From Janthinobacterium sp. LM6 (GTDB lineage: Bacteria > Pseudomonadota > Gammaproteobacteria > Burkholderiales > Burkholderiaceae_D), in contig NZ_CP019510.1 of NCBI RefSeq assembly GCF_002002885.1, forward strand, positions 930,001-994,000: DNA of 64,000 bases. Direction: 5' to 3'. The position numbers and the translations under genes were made by a program. Of the stretch, positions 8,834-18,543 are shown one piece after another. The stretch's first letter is position 1; the number at the start of each line of letters is the position of its first letter. The notes beneath the pieces were generated by a model, which saw only the letters and a program-made list of their open reading frames with translations, had not been told where the DNA came from and ran no database searches.

Positions 8834-9532
8834 ATGAGCACAACATCGCAGTGGATCGATATCGCCGGCCCGGACGGCAGCTTCCAGGCTTACCTGGCCG
8901 TGCCGCATGTGGGCAAGGGCCCCGCCATCATCCTGTTGCAGGAAATTTTCGGCGTCAACGAGCACATCCGCGCCGTGGCCGACCAGTACGCGGCCGACGG
9001 CTACGTGGTGCTGGTGCCCGACCTGTTCTGGCGCGCCGGCGCGCACATCGAACTGGGCTATGACGCGGACGGCTGGAAGCGCGCCGTCGAACTGATGCAG
9101 GCGACCGATAACGAGCATGCCTTGAGCGATATCAAGGCCACCATCGCGGCCCTGCGCGCGCGTCCGGAAGTGACGGGCAAGCTGGCGTCCGTCGGCTACT
9201 GCTTCGGCGGCCGACTGTCGTACCAAGCGGCCGCGGCTGGCCTGGTCGACGCGGCCATCGCCTATTACGGCGGCGGCATCCAGAACAAGCTGGACCTGGC
9301 CGACCGCATCCAGGTGCCGCTGCTCATGCATTTCGGCGGCCAGGACAGCCATATTCCGCCGGAAGCCGTGCAAAAGATCGCCGAGCGCTTCGAAGACCGG
9401 CAAGACGTGGAAATCCATATCTACCCGGGTGCCGAGCACGGTTTCAACTGCACCCACCGCGACAGCTACCAGCAGCGCGCCGCCGCCCACGCGCACGGCA
9501 ATTCCCTGATTTTCTTGGCGGAAAATCTGTAA
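8834..9532 (+). CDS. Dienelactone hydrolase family protein
   Basis: A 232-residue cytoplasmic alpha/beta hydrolase. The catalytic cysteine lies in the nucleophile elbow GYCFGG, the acid in FGGQDSHIP and the histidine in the C-terminal PGAEHGFNC, which is the Cys-Asp-His triad of carboxymethylenebutenolidase. The N-terminal strand and oxyanion region (PAIILLQEIFGVNEHIR) fits as well. ATG at 8834 is preceded by GGAG. The family hydrolyses dienelactones in chloroaromatic degradation, but close relatives are general esterases. No aromatic-degradation genes are nearby, so the substrate is not assigned. Confidence 0.9.
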   Translation: MSTTSQWIDIAGPDGSFQAYLAVPHVGKGPAIILLQEIFGVNEHIRAVADQYAADGYVVLVPDLFWRAGAHIELGYDADGWKRAVELMQATDNEHALSDIKATIAALRARPEVTGKLASVGYCFGGRLSYQAAAAGLVDAAIAYYGGGIQNKLDLADRIQVPLLMHFGGQDSHIPPEAVQKIAERFEDRQDVEIHIYPGAEHGFNCTHRDSYQQRAAAHAHGNSLIFLAENL

Positions 9533-9672
9533 GAGAGCCAGCCCAAGCTGGCCGGTTGCCATGGTTTGCCCAGCAGCAAAGCCGCATGGGCGCTAAAATA
9601 GCGGCTGTGCCGGGCAACTCCGGCCGGCCGGGCGCGGCGCCCGGCAAACCTGGATGAGGAACCGAATTAAAG

Positions 9673-10089
9673 ATGGCCCAAGTAATTGTTTCTGTAACAT
9701 TGGCGGCAAGCGCCGAAAGAGTGTGGGATTTTATCGGCGGCTTCCAGTCGCTGAATGAATGGTCGAGCTCGATCAAGACCAGCCTGTCCGAACATGGCGG
9801 CCGCGTGCGCCGCCTGAAAACCACGGACGGCGCCATCATCGCCGAACGCCTGCAAAGCTACAGCGAAGCGGACAAGAGCTACAGCTACACCATCGTCTCG
9901 GGCCCGATCCCCGTCAAGAATTACCGTTCCACCCTGCGCGTCACGGGTGAACCAGGCGGCGCTTCCTGCGTGGCGGAATGGTCGAGCGAGTTCGACGCGG
10001 CCGAAGGCGTGGAAGAAGTCATGGTGGGCGCGTTCCAGCACCTGTACGAAACGGCGTTCATCGACCTGAAACGCATCATGGCGATTTGA
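9673..10089 (+). CDS. SRPBCC (Bet v1-like) family protein
   Basis: A 138-residue protein with the START/Bet v1 helix-grip signature: an N-terminal strand (QVIVSVTLAASAERVWDFIGGFQSLNEWSS), the middle strand pattern YSYTIVSGPIPVKNYRSTLRV and a long C-terminal helix. It resembles the polyketide cyclase/dehydrase and MxaD-like members that bind hydrophobic ligands. The start at 9673 has a GAGGAA upstream at slightly long spacing. It faces the M28 peptidase gene, and a palindromic element lies between the two stop codons. No enzymatic role can be read from the sequence. Confidence 0.82.
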   Translation: MAQVIVSVTLAASAERVWDFIGGFQSLNEWSSSIKTSLSEHGGRVRRLKTTDGAIIAERLQSYSEADKSYSYTIVSGPIPVKNYRSTLRVTGEPGGASCVAEWSSEFDAAEGVEEVMVGAFQHLYETAFIDLKRIMAI

Positions 10090-10114
10090 ATTGCCAAACC
10101 CCATAGCAAATACC

Positions 10115-10149
10115 GGGGTCGGTTCCTGAGGGGCCGACCCCAGCCTTTC
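10115..10149. repeat. Palindromic element between convergent genes
   Basis: GGGGTCGG at 10115-10122 and CCGACCCC at 10134-10141 form an 8-bp stem with an 11-base loop between the convergent SRPBCC and peptidase genes. The right flank (GACCCCAGCCTTTC, 10136-10149) is identical, inverted, to 14 bases at 17319-17332, so this is a dispersed repeat rather than a simple terminator. It may still stop transcription from both sides. Confidence 0.55.
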
Positions 10150-10179
10150 TGCTTTGCGGGTTAAAACATTGTTACCCTC

Positions 10180-11796
10180 TTAGCGTTTGACTTTGCCAAA
10201 CGCCTCGTCCTTGTTCCATGTAGGCAAGTTCTTGTCGTTTGCCACTTCATAGCCGAGGTTCAAGGTGAATTGCGCCTGCTGCACCATGCCCGATAAATCC
10301 CACGACGGGTGGTATTCATCGGTTACCTGGTGGTAATCCTTCTTGAACGCCACCAAGCGCTCGCCGGACGCTTTCGGCTCCCGGACGAAGTCGAACGAAC
10401 CGTCGCCGGAAAACACGGCCGAGCCCACGTTGAAGGCGGGCACGCCAGCCTTGGCGAAGGCAAAATGGTCGGCCCGGTAAAACGCGCCGGACAGGTCGGG
10501 AATGGTGGGTGCCAGGCGCAGGCCCATGCGCTTGGCCACCTTGGCGGCGCTCGCGTACAGGCTGCTGCGCTCGGCGCCGGCCACGCCGATGTCGTGCGTC
10601 TTGCCGACGAAGTTCATGCTGTCGAGGTTCAGGTCGGCGGCCGTTTTCGCCAGCGGCCACAGGGGCTTGCGCGTGTAGGCCGTGCTGCCCAGCATGCCCG
10701 TTTCCTCGCCGGCCGGCCACAGGAAGATCTGCGTGCGCCGTGCCGGTTGTTTTACCGCAACCTGCGCCATGGCCAGCAGGGCCGCCGCGCCCGAGGCGTT
10801 GTCGATGGCGCCGTTGTAGATGTGGTCGCTCTGGCCGCTGCGGCTGTTGCCTTCGTCATCCTTGCCCAGGTGGTCCCAGTGGGCCGAGTAAATCACGGCT
10901 TCATCCTTGAGTTTCGGATCCGTGCCCGGCACGATGCCGGCCACGTTGAATTGCTCGATGCTGCGGATCTGGCTGTTCAAGACCACCTTGACCGTGGCGT
11001 CCAGGGCCACGGGACGGAATTCGCGCGTTTCCGCCTGCGCGCGCAAGGCATCGAGGTCTTGCCCGCCCGCCTGGAACAGGGCGCGCGCCATGTCTTCCTG
11101 CAGCCAGCCTTCCATCGCATTGCCCGCGCCGGCCAGGTTGAAGCGTTCATGGCCGAAACCGTTGGCCGGCACCGACCACGGGTACGAGGCGGACTCGGTC
11201 GTGTGGATCAGCAAGACGCCGGCCGCGCCCTGGCGCAGCGCTTCCTCGTACTTGTAGACCCAGCGGCCGTACCAGGTCAGCGACTTGCCGGCAAAGCGGT
11301 TCGGTTCGGCAACGGTCGGCTGCGGGTCGTTGACCATCAGGATGACCATTTTTCCTTTTAAATCAGCACCCTTGAAGTCGTCCCACTGCTCTTCCGGCGC
11401 GCGGATGCCGTAGCCGGCAAACACCACGGGCGCATCGAACGCTACTTTTTGCTGGCCATTCGCCGCGCCAAAGACGATGTCCTTGCCGAAGGCGGGAGAC
11501 AAGGTCTTGCCGCCCGCACTGAAGGTGACTTTGCTCGATGGCAAGGCCTTGCTGCCGACGATGGTCAGCGCCTGGCGATACGTGCCGTCCGGCAACGGTT
11601 GCAGGCCGGCCACGGCCGCCTGCGTTTCCAGGTAGCGCACGGCCAGGTCGCCGCCGCGCTGGCCCGTGCCGCGTCCTTCGAGCAAGTCGTCGGCCAGGAA
11701 GGACAGGTGGGCGCGCAGGGGCGCCTCGGCAACGAGCGGTTGGGCGAGGGGAGCCGTGCTGATCAGGCTGGCGGCGAGGACAAAGGGAAAACGCAT
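10180..11796 (-). CDS. Secreted M28-family zinc aminopeptidase
   Basis: A 538-residue exported metallopeptidase. Residues 1-18 form a signal peptide ([18 protein letters not shown]). A protease-associated domain spans about residues 120-270 ([31 protein letters not shown]). The M28 catalytic domain follows, with the zinc-binding elements SAHWDHLG (His), [10 protein letters not shown] (bridging Asp) and EETGMLGS (general base and ligand Glu). The family releases N-terminal residues from peptides in the periplasm or outside the cell. ATG at 11796 follows GGAG; the frame runs farther upstream but overlaps the divergent hydrolase promoter region. The 135 bp to the divergent gene presumably holds both promoters. 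Confidence 0.9.
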   Translation of the reverse strand: MRFPFVLAASLISTAPLAQPLVAEAPLRAHLSFLADDLLEGRGTGQRGGDLAVRYLETQAAVAGLQPLPDGTYRQALTIVGSKALPSSKVTFSAGGKTLSPAFGKDIVFGAANGQQKVAFDAPVVFAGYGIRAPEEQWDDFKGADLKGKMVILMVNDPQPTVAEPNRFAGKSLTWYGRWVYKYEEALRQGAAGVLLIHTTESASYPWSVPANGFGHERFNLAGAGNAMEGWLQEDMARALFQAGGQDLDALRAQAETREFRPVALDATVKVVLNSQIRSIEQFNVAGIVPGTDPKLKDEAVIYSAHWDHLGKDDEGNSRSGQSDHIYNGAIDNASGAAALLAMAQVAVKQPARRTQIFLWPAGEETGMLGSTAYTRKPLWPLAKTAADLNLDSMNFVGKTHDIGVAGAERSSLYASAAKVAKRMGLRLAPTIPDLSGAFYRADHFAFAKAGVPAFNVGSAVFSGDGSFDFVREPKASGERLVAFKKDYHQVTDEYHPSWDLSGMVQQAQFTLNLGYEVANDKNLPTWNKDEAFGKVKR

Positions 11797-11931
11797 GACA
11801 ACTCCAAAAGTGAATACGGGAAAGCAAAGCAGCGGCAATCTTACTCTACCGCAATGCTCTGGCGTAGCGCGCGGCGCGCGCCAGCCGATTGGGGCCACAA
11901 TGGCCGCTGGCCCACCGACAAGGAGCGTTCC

Positions 11932-12777
11932 ATGACTAGCCCTGACTTGCATTCAAACAATACCCTGCGTACCGCCGACGGCACCTTGATCTACTACAAG
12001 GACTGGGGCAGCGGCCCGCCCGTCGTCTTCAGCCACGGCTGGCCATTGTCGTCCGACGCCTGGGAAGACCAGATGTTCTATCTGGCCGCGCGCGGCTACC
12101 GCGTCATCGCGCATGACCGGCGCGGCCATGGCCGTTCCAGCCAGCCCTTCGGCGGCAACGACATGGATACCTATGCCGATGACCTGGCCGCCCTGATCGA
12201 CGCGCTGGACCTGGCGGGCGCCACCCTCGTGGGCCACTCGACGGGCGGCGGCGAAGTGGCGCGCTACATCGGACGCCATGGCACGCAGCGCCTGGCCGGC
12301 GCCGTGCTGGTGGGCGCCGTGCCGCCGCTGATGCTGCAAACGGCCGACAATCCGCTGGGCTTGCCGCTGTCCGCGTTCGACGCCATCCGCGCGGGCGTGC
12401 AGGCCGACCGCAGCCAGTTCTTCCGCGACTTGAGCGAGCCCTTCTATGGCTACAACCGGCCCGGCGCGAAGCCGTCGCAGGGGGTGCGCGACAGTTTCTG
12501 GCGGCAAGGCATGCAGGCGGGCATGCCGGCCGCCTACCTGTGCATCAAGCAGTTTTCCGAGACGGATTTTACGGACGACCTGGCCAAATTCGACGTGCCG
12601 ACCCTGGTGATCCATGGCGACGACGACCAGATCGTGCCGATCGCCGCCTCGGCGCGCCGCACTGCCGAGCTCATCATCGGCAGCAAATTGCTCGTGTATG
12701 CGGGCGCGCCGCACGGCCTGGCGACGACGCACAAGGATAGGCTGAACGAGGACTTGCTGGAGTTCTTGCGCACCTGA
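11932..12777 (+). CDS. Alpha/beta hydrolase, non-haem chloroperoxidase-like
   Basis: A 281-residue cytoplasmic alpha/beta hydrolase of the cofactor-free haloperoxidase/esterase group. The triad is visible as Ser in GHSTGGGE, Asp in HGDDDQIVP and His in APHGLATTH; the oxyanion loop is [15 protein letters not shown] at 11932 is preceded by AAGGAG with 7-base spacing. These enzymes are mostly esterases whose halogenation activity is incidental. There is no signal peptide and no adjacent pathway gene. A GC-rich stem lies just after the stop codon (12785-12812). Confidence 0.9.
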   Translation: MTSPDLHSNNTLRTADGTLIYYKDWGSGPPVVFSHGWPLSSDAWEDQMFYLAARGYRVIAHDRRGHGRSSQPFGGNDMDTYADDLAALIDALDLAGATLVGHSTGGGEVARYIGRHGTQRLAGAVLVGAVPPLMLQTADNPLGLPLSAFDAIRAGVQADRSQFFRDLSEPFYGYNRPGAKPSQGVRDSFWRQGMQAGMPAAYLCIKQFSETDFTDDLAKFDVPTLVIHGDDDQIVPIAASARRTAELIIGSKLLVYAGAPHGLATTHKDRLNEDLLEFLRT

Positions 12778-12784
12778 AACGGGG

Positions 12785-12812
12785 GCGGGCGCCGTGGCGG
12801 CGCGGCGCCCGC
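12785..12812 (+). terminator. GC-rich hairpin after the hydrolase gene
   Basis: A perfect 10-bp stem (GCGGGCGCCG / CGGCGCCCGC) with an 8-base loop begins 8 bp after the stop codon. There is no T-tract, so it may be a pause or a Rho-assisted end rather than a strict intrinsic terminator. Confidence 0.45.
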
Positions 12813-13049
12813 CGTAGCTGTTGCCACGCAGAACAGGCGCAGCCGGCATATTGTTGTGTATCGTTTAATGTTGGCAAAATCACGCGCCAATTGCGTGCGG
12901 ATCGCCGATTTTTCTGGCTTTTTTACGTAGATATGGCGCAAAAAACGGCGTTCTGCGGCATGCAGCCACCCGGTAAGGTCCAGTAAAGAGTAAACTAGCA
13001 GATACACTCTTTCGCATTGGGCGATTCGAGCGAACTTGTGAGTGATTTC

Positions 13050-15206
13050 ATGTCTGATACACCAATTTCCTTATTTTCCGACCTTAACCTGAGCGAGCCG
13101 CTGATTCGCGCGCTTAAGGATGTCGGTTACGAAACACCGTCGCCTATCCAGGCGGCGACGATTCCATTATTGCTCGCGAACCGCGACGTGCTGGGCCAGG
13201 CGCAAACAGGCACGGGTAAGACCGCCGCCTTCGCCTTGCCGATCCTGTCGCGCATCGATCTGAAACAAAGCTCACCCCAAGCCCTGGTCCTGGCACCGAC
13301 GCGCGAACTGGCCATCCAGGTCGCCGAAGCATTCCAGGTGTATGCCGCCCACATTCCCGGCTTCCACGTGCTGCCGATCTACGGCGGCCAAAGCTATGGC
13401 CCGCAACTGTCGGCCCTGCGCCGCGGCGTGCACGTCGTCGTCGGCACCCCTGGCCGCGTCATCGATCACCTGGACAAGGGTTCGCTCGACCTGTCCAAGC
13501 TGAAAACCCTGGTGCTCGACGAAGCCGATGAAATGCTGCGCATGGGCTTTATCGACGACGTCGAACGCATCTTGCAAGAAACGCCGGAAGGCCATCAAAC
13601 GGCTCTGTTCTCGGCCACCATGCCTTCCGTCATCAAGCGCATCGCCACCACGTACCTGGTGAACCCGGCCGAAGTGACGGTCGCCGCCAAGACGGGCACG
13701 GCCGACAACATCCGCCAGCGCTACTGGCTGGTGTCGGGCATGCACAAGCTCGACGCGCTGACCCGCATCCTGGAAGCGGAAGCGTTTGACGGCATGATCA
13801 TCTTTGCCCGCACCAAGCTGGGCACGGAAGAGCTGGCCGGCAAGCTGCAAGCGCGCGGCTTCTCGGCTGCCGCCATCAATGGCGACATCCAGCAAGCCCA
13901 GCGCGAGCGCACGATCCAGCAGTTGAAAGACGGCAAGATCGACATTTTGGTCGCAACCGACGTGGCCGCCCGCGGCCTGGACGTCGAGCGCATCAGCCAC
14001 GTCGTCAACTACGACGTGCCGCACGATCCGGAAAGCTACACCCACCGCATCGGCCGCACGGGCCGCGCCGGCCGCAGCGGCGAAGCGATCCTGTTCATCA
14101 CCCCGCGTGAAAAGAACTTGCTCAAAGCCATCGAACGCTCGACCCGCCAGCCGATCGGCATGCTGGAACTGCCGACCATCCAGGCCGTCAACGACGTGCG
14201 TATCGCCAAGTTCAAGGAACAGATCAGCGAAACCCTGGCCCTGGGCGAACTGGAACAGTTCCAGTCGCTGATCGAAGATTTCGAACGCGAGCAAAACATT
14301 CCCGCCATCGAAATCGCCGCCGCCCTGGCGAAGATGGCGCGTGGCAATGTGCCTTTGTTGCTGGACAAAAACAAGGCGCGCGAGCAAGCCACGTGGCAAG
14401 ACGACCGTCCTGCGCGCCAAGACCGCTTTGACCGCCCTGAACGCAATGACCGTTTCGAACGCAATGACCGCTTCGACCGCAACGAGCGCAGCGAACGCCC
14501 GGCCTTCCCGAAAAAGGAACGCATCCAGCGCCCGGCCGACGCCGGCATGCAGACTTTCCGTATTGAGGTAGGTCATCAACATGGCGTAAAACCGGGCAAT
14601 ATCGTGGGCGCCATCGCCAACGAAGCGGGCATCGATTCGAAAAACATCGGCCGCATCGAAATCTATGACGACTACAGCGTCCTGGACTTGCCAGACAGCA
14701 TGCCGAAAGAATTGCTGGACCAGCTGAAAACCGTGTGGGTAGCGGGCCAGCAGCTGCGCATCAGCCGCGACGGCGACGCACCGGACCTGGCGCCGCCAGC
14801 CGCGCCGCGCAAGCCGTTCGCCGCCAAGTCCGCGCCAGCGTTCAAGGATGCGCCGGCGGACGCGGGCGAAGTTGCCCCGCGCGCGCCGAAGAAGGAACGT
14901 CCACGCCCGGGAGTGACGGCCTACCGCATCGAAGTGGGCCGTGAGCACGCCGTAACGCCAAGCAACATCGTCGGCGCCATCGCCAACGAAGCGAACCTGG
15001 AAGCCAAGCATATCGGCCGCATCGATATCTTTGACAACTACAGCGTGCTGGACTTGCCGGAAGGCATGCCGCCGGAAATCCTCGACCACCTGAAATCGGT
15101 CGTCGTTTCGGGTCAGAAACTGCGCATCAGCCTGGACGATGGCACGACGGAGCGCAAGCCTGCGCCGCCGCGTCCGAAGTCGCCGCCGCGCAAAACGTTC
15201 AAGTAA
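13050..15206 (+). CDS. deaD: DEAD-box RNA helicase (DeaD/CsdA type) with two DbpA RNA-binding domains
   Basis: A 718-residue ATP-dependent RNA helicase. Core motifs are all present: Q-motif (about 10-40), AQTGTGKT, PTRELAIQ, DEAD in VLDEADEML, SAT, and HRIGRTGRAGR. After the core is a charged low-complexity stretch of repeated RxDRFxR/ERxDRF units (about 450-490). Two DbpA-type RNA-binding domains then follow, at about 500-575 and 622-700, each containing NIVGAIANEA and YSVLDLP. E. coli DeaD has one such domain, so the second is a duplication. Family members assist ribosome assembly and RNA turnover in the cold. Start ATG at 13050 is chosen, although GTG at 13038 is possible; a 272-bp leader precedes it. 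Confidence 0.93.
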   Translation: MSDTPISLFSDLNLSEPLIRALKDVGYETPSPIQAATIPLLLANRDVLGQAQTGTGKTAAFALPILSRIDLKQSSPQALVLAPTRELAIQVAEAFQVYAAHIPGFHVLPIYGGQSYGPQLSALRRGVHVVVGTPGRVIDHLDKGSLDLSKLKTLVLDEADEMLRMGFIDDVERILQETPEGHQTALFSATMPSVIKRIATTYLVNPAEVTVAAKTGTADNIRQRYWLVSGMHKLDALTRILEAEAFDGMIIFARTKLGTEELAGKLQARGFSAAAINGDIQQAQRERTIQQLKDGKIDILVATDVAARGLDVERISHVVNYDVPHDPESYTHRIGRTGRAGRSGEAILFITPREKNLLKAIERSTRQPIGMLELPTIQAVNDVRIAKFKEQISETLALGELEQFQSLIEDFEREQNIPAIEIAAALAKMARGNVPLLLDKNKAREQATWQDDRPARQDRFDRPERNDRFERNDRFDRNERSERPAFPKKERIQRPADAGMQTFRIEVGHQHGVKPGNIVGAIANEAGIDSKNIGRIEIYDDYSVLDLPDSMPKELLDQLKTVWVAGQQLRISRDGDAPDLAPPAAPRKPFAAKSAPAFKDAPADAGEVAPRAPKKERPRPGVTAYRIEVGREHAVTPSNIVGAIANEANLEAKHIGRIDIFDNYSVLDLPEGMPPEILDHLKSVVVSGQKLRISLDDGTTERKPAPPRPKSPPRKTFK

Positions 15207-15265
15207 GCCATCCCTGCACAGGTGCCTCTCCGGCGCCTGTGTCGCGGATTGGAGACACATCCCCC

Positions 15266-15294
15266 ACTGGCGCATTCGCGCCAGTTTTTATTTT
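15266..15294 (+). terminator. Rho-independent terminator of the helicase gene
   Basis: ACTGGCGC (15266-15273) and GCGCCAGT (15278-15285) form an 8-bp perfect stem with an ATTC loop, followed by TTTTATTTT. A second imperfect hairpin (CACAGGTGCC / GGCGCCTGTG) lies immediately upstream near 15218-15242. Confidence 0.85.
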
Positions 15295-15649
15295 CCCTCA
15301 AGAAATAAACATGGTTGCCGCCTTATGGTAGGCGGCAGGTATCGCCATCTGCCGGCAATGGCCGCCGCTCCTTTGCATCTTTTTATCGGCGTAAACGCCA
15401 TCTTTATTGCCTGCCGCATCGATACATAATTTTTTATTAATTATTGTATGTGCACGCAATTTAAATTTTGCATTTCAATAAAATCAATCAAGTTGAATCA
15501 AAGTAAATTCTAAAACATAAATGAATTGACTTTTATTAAATTGTTTGACTGGCGTCACTGTCGCCGAGGCGATATATCATGGGTGCTTGATGTGGTATAT
15601 TGTTTTTATGTTTTTGTTATGCTAGTTGAAAAAAAATAGAGGAGCGACG
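15295..15649. other. AT-rich intergenic region upstream of the chemoreceptor
   Basis: A 355-bp stretch without a gene. From about 15425 to 15640 it is strikingly AT-rich compared with the surrounding DNA. A candidate sigma-70-like promoter is TTGAAT at 15493-15498, a 17-bp spacer and CATAAA at 15516-15521, but many AT-rich alternatives exist. I found no convincing sigma-28 site. The Shine-Dalgarno GAGGAG for the chemoreceptor lies at its right end. Confidence 0.5.
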
Positions 15650-17305
15650 ATGCGGGTCAATACGCCTATCACGCAAAATGAATACGTATTAAATGAAGGC
15701 ATGACGATTGTTTCCACCACGGATTTACAGGGAAACATCAATTACGCCAATCAGTATTTCATTGAAGTCAGCGGTTTTTCAGAAATGGAACTGCTGGGTG
15801 CGCCACAGAATATCCTGCGCCATCCCGATATGCCGGCCGAAGCGTTTGCCGACCTGTGGGACACCATCAAGACGGGCATGCCCTGGACCGGCATGGTCAA
15901 GAACCGCTGCAAGAATGGCGATTTCTATTGGGTCTTCGCCAATATCACGCCCGTCATCGAAAGCGGCCGCCCGATCGGCTATATGTCCGTGCGCACCAAG
16001 CCCACGCGCGAGCAGATCAACGAAGCGGCAGCCCTGTATAAAAGTTTCAAAGACGGCAATAGTGCCAACCTGGCGATCCGCAATGGCCGCGTCGTGCGCC
16101 AGGGCTGGGCCGCCAAGCTGGCCGAGTGGCGCAAATTGACCCTGTCGCAAGACCTGGCCCTGCATTGCATCATCTTCGGCGTGGTGCTGGCCATTCTCGG
16201 CTGCGCCGTGTGGAATATCGACGGCGACACGAGCACGGCCACGCGCAGCTGGCTCAGCGGTGCCGCCGCTGCCGCCGTGGCGCTGATGCTGTATTTCTGG
16301 GCCCATCTGCACAATTCCCTCGTCGCCCCGCTGGGCGACGCCATCACGGTGGCGCGCAAGATGGCAGGCGGCGACTTGACGGGCGTGATCGACAAGGTGC
16401 GCGACGATGATATGGGTCAATTGATGGCGGCCTTGCGCCAGACCAACATCAACCTGCACAGCATCATCGGCGACGTGCGCGCCAACTTCGAGGATATCCG
16501 CATCACCACGGCGGAAATTGCCACGGGCAATATGGACTTGTCCAGCCGCACGGAATCGCAGGCGTCCAGCCTGGAGCAGACGGCGGCCAGCATGGAAGAA
16601 CTGACGTCGACCGTGCAGAACAGCGCCGACCACGTGGCCACGGCCAACGACCTGGCGGCGCAGGCGTCGACCGTCGCGGCCAAGGGCGGCACCATCGTCA
16701 GCGAAGTGGTCACCACGATGGACGAGATCAGCAGCTCGTCGCGCAAGATTCTCGACATTATCGGCCTGATCGACGGCATCGCCTTCCAGACTAATATCCT
16801 CGCCTTGAACGCGGCCGTGGAAGCGGCCCGCGCCGGCGAGCATGGCCGCGGCTTCGCCGTCGTGGCCGGCGAAGTACGGAGCCTGGCGCAGCGCTCGGCC
16901 ACGGCCGCCAAAGAGGTCAAGAATCTGATCGACCATTCGATCGCCACCGTGAATGCGGGCAGCGTGCTGACCAGCAATGCGGGCGCCACCATGGCGGAAG
17001 TGATCGCCTCGGTAGCCCGCGTGACGGAAGTGATGGACGAAATTTCCTCGACCACGCGCGAGCAGAACCAGGGCATCGGGCAAGTCAACCAGGCCGTCAT
17101 CCACATGGATGGCATCACGCAGCAGAATGCGGCGCTGGTGGAGCAGGCGGCCGCCGCCGCCACCAGCCTGGCGCAGCGCACCGAGAGCGTGGCCCAGTCG
17201 ATCGGCATTTTCAAGCTGAAGGCATCGCCCAAGCGCAAGGTTGCCGGCGTGGGCCGCAGCGTGGGCGCGGGCGTGGCGGCACGCGCCTTGCTGAAGGCAA
17301 GATAA
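15650..17305 (+). CDS. PAS-domain methyl-accepting chemotaxis protein (Aer-like)
   Basis: A 551-residue membrane chemoreceptor. Residues about 10-120 are a cytoplasmic PAS domain with the Aer-type signature [17 protein letters not shown]...[20 protein letters not shown], which in Aer binds FAD and senses redox or oxygen. Two membrane helices follow (about 169-189 and 201-220) with almost no periplasmic loop. A HAMP-like linker leads into the signalling domain (about 270-510) containing the hairpin tip [20 protein letters not shown], the site that contacts CheA and CheW. ATG at 15650 has GAGGAG at ideal spacing. There is no C-terminal CheR-docking pentapeptide; the tail is basic and Ala-rich. 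Confidence 0.93.
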   Translation: MRVNTPITQNEYVLNEGMTIVSTTDLQGNINYANQYFIEVSGFSEMELLGAPQNILRHPDMPAEAFADLWDTIKTGMPWTGMVKNRCKNGDFYWVFANITPVIESGRPIGYMSVRTKPTREQINEAAALYKSFKDGNSANLAIRNGRVVRQGWAAKLAEWRKLTLSQDLALHCIIFGVVLAILGCAVWNIDGDTSTATRSWLSGAAAAAVALMLYFWAHLHNSLVAPLGDAITVARKMAGGDLTGVIDKVRDDDMGQLMAALRQTNINLHSIIGDVRANFEDIRITTAEIATGNMDLSSRTESQASSLEQTAASMEELTSTVQNSADHVATANDLAAQASTVAAKGGTIVSEVVTTMDEISSSSRKILDIIGLIDGIAFQTNILALNAAVEAARAGEHGRGFAVVAGEVRSLAQRSATAAKEVKNLIDHSIATVNAGSVLTSNAGATMAEVIASVARVTEVMDEISSTTREQNQGIGQVNQAVIHMDGITQQNAALVEQAAAAATSLAQRTESVAQSIGIFKLKASPKRKVAGVGRSVGAGVAARALLKAR

Positions 17306-17308
17306 TTA

Positions 17309-17373
17309 CCCCAACGGCGAAAGGCTGGGGTCAGTCACTGCGTGACCGGAATGCTTCCCATCGGGAGCATTCC
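17309..17373. repeat. Cluster of small palindromes after the chemoreceptor gene
   Basis: Three short inverted repeats lie together: ACCCCA...TGGGGT, GTCAC-TGC-GTGAC, and GGAATGCTTCCC/GGGAGCATTCC at 17348-17373, which has one unpaired base. GAAAGGCTGGGGTC at 17319-17332 is shared, inverted, with the palindrome at 10136-10149. This points to a dispersed REP-like element that may also act as a transcription end between the convergent genes. Confidence 0.5.
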
Positions 17374-17400
17374 CCCCGGGTTTTGTCTGTGGGCTTACTC

Positions 17401-17709
17401 TTACTTCTTCACCCGGTACACGTCCCCGCTGCGTACCTTGCGCACCACCCCATCCCCGCCAAACAGAATCACATATTCGCCCTGCGCGCCCGAGGCGGCA
17501 GGGTAGCTGTACATCCACACTTCCTTGCCGCTGTCGAAACGGATGGACGTGCTGTCGCCCAGCGCGGCGCGCACCTGTTCGCGCGTGCTGTTGCCCGGCT
17601 GCACGGCCTGCTCCAGGGTGGCGTAGGGCACATTCTTGCTGGCTTGCAAGGCGCGCGTGCCGGAGCAGGCGGCCAGCAGCATCAGCACGATCAGCGAAAG
17701 CCACTTCAT
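17401..17709 (-). CDS. Small outer-membrane-type lipoprotein, BamE/SmpA-like
   Basis: A 102-residue lipoprotein with lipobox LLAAC (Cys15). The mature part has the pattern VQPGNSTREQVRAALGDS then FDSGKEVWMYSYP, which resembles the SmpA/OmlA (BamE-like) fold, in which a helix pair precedes a small beta sheet. BamE itself is normally in a different context, so this is probably a paralogue of unknown role. Its start codon overlaps the stop of the upstream gene by 4 bp (ATGA at 17706-17709), so the two are translationally coupled. Confidence 0.75.
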   Translation of the reverse strand: MKWLSLIVLMLLAACSGTRALQASKNVPYATLEQAVQPGNSTREQVRAALGDSTSIRFDSGKEVWMYSYPAASGAQGEYVILFGGDGVVRKVRSGDVYRVKK

Positions 17710-18494
17710 GGCGCCACCTCGTCCATATAGTCAAATTCCAGCAGGGTGTCGTCGGGCCAGTTGCTATCCCACAAGGGCGCGTAATACGTGCGGTCAAGCA
17801 AGACCTGGCAATCGCAATAGGGCAGCGAGGCGGGCGTTTGCTCGCCGCCCGCGTACAGCATGGTGAACGGTAACGAAACCCTGCGTTCGCCGTGCACGAG
17901 GGTCACGCCGAACAGGGGACGGTCCGTGAAGAACAGATAATTGCCGTCCGGCTCGGAACACACTTTATCAGTGCTGTAGAGCATGCTGGACAGCCAGGCG
18001 ATGATTTGCGGGTCGTTCGAGATCAGACCGGAATCCATGCCGGCGCGGCATTCCAGGCGCAGGTCGCCCAGGCGCCGCGTGCCGGGCGGCAAGCCGGGTG
18101 TGATCACCTGCGCGCGCCAGCTCATGGTGGACGCCTTGCGGTTGGCGATCAGCACGGCATCCTCGCGTGCCGCTTGCGCATGGCGCACGGGGGCAAAGCT
18201 GTTGTCCTCTGCCAATGGTAACGGGATGCTGACGGTGTCGCCGGCGATGCGCAGCTGCACGCCCTGCATGTCCACGCCGGGCTGGCGCGGCAGCAAACGG
18301 AAGCGCAGGCTCGCCTGCGGCGCCAGCGCATGGTCGCGCTCGAAGCGCTCCACGCCCTGCAGCATCTTGCGGTAGGACTTGTCGACGGGGTCGCGCGTGG
18401 CATCCACCTTCACCTGCGGCACGGGCGTGGTTTGCGCCAGCGCAATAGGTCCATGGAGCAAGCCTATGATCAGCAGTAATAGATAAATACGCAT
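17706..18494 (-). CDS. Exported protein of unknown function
   Basis: A 262-residue protein with an N-terminal signal peptide (MRIYLLLLIIGLLHGPIALA-Q). I do not recognise the family. The mature region is predicted beta-rich, with four cysteines (in LECRAGM, DKVCSEPD and YCDCQVLL) that could form disulfides, and the C-terminus is acidic (FDYMDEVAP). It is coupled by a 4-bp overlap to the downstream BamE-like lipoprotein, which suggests that the two work together in the envelope. It follows the MazG-like gene by 49 bp and could share its transcript. Confidence 0.7.
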   Translation of the reverse strand: MRIYLLLLIIGLLHGPIALAQTTPVPQVKVDATRDPVDKSYRKMLQGVERFERDHALAPQASLRFRLLPRQPGVDMQGVQLRIAGDTVSIPLPLAEDNSFAPVRHAQAAREDAVLIANRKASTMSWRAQVITPGLPPGTRRLGDLRLECRAGMDSGLISNDPQIIAWLSSMLYSTDKVCSEPDGNYLFFTDRPLFGVTLVHGERRVSLPFTMLYAGGEQTPASLPYCDCQVLLDRTYYAPLWDSNWPDDTLLEFDYMDEVAP

Positions 18495-18543
18495 GGCTTG
18501 ATGCTACGCCTTTTTGCGCATCCGCCACGCACGGGTGGGCGTC

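Noticed and set aside
13272..15275. A long minus-strand frame opposite the DEAD-box helicase gene
   Set aside because: Antisense shadow of a gene with all helicase motifs intact.
15545..15575. A sigma-54 or sigma-28 promoter before the chemoreceptor
   Set aside because: Partial matches such as TGGCGTCACTGTCGCC lack the required GG/GC spacing, and no proper sigma-28 pair was found.
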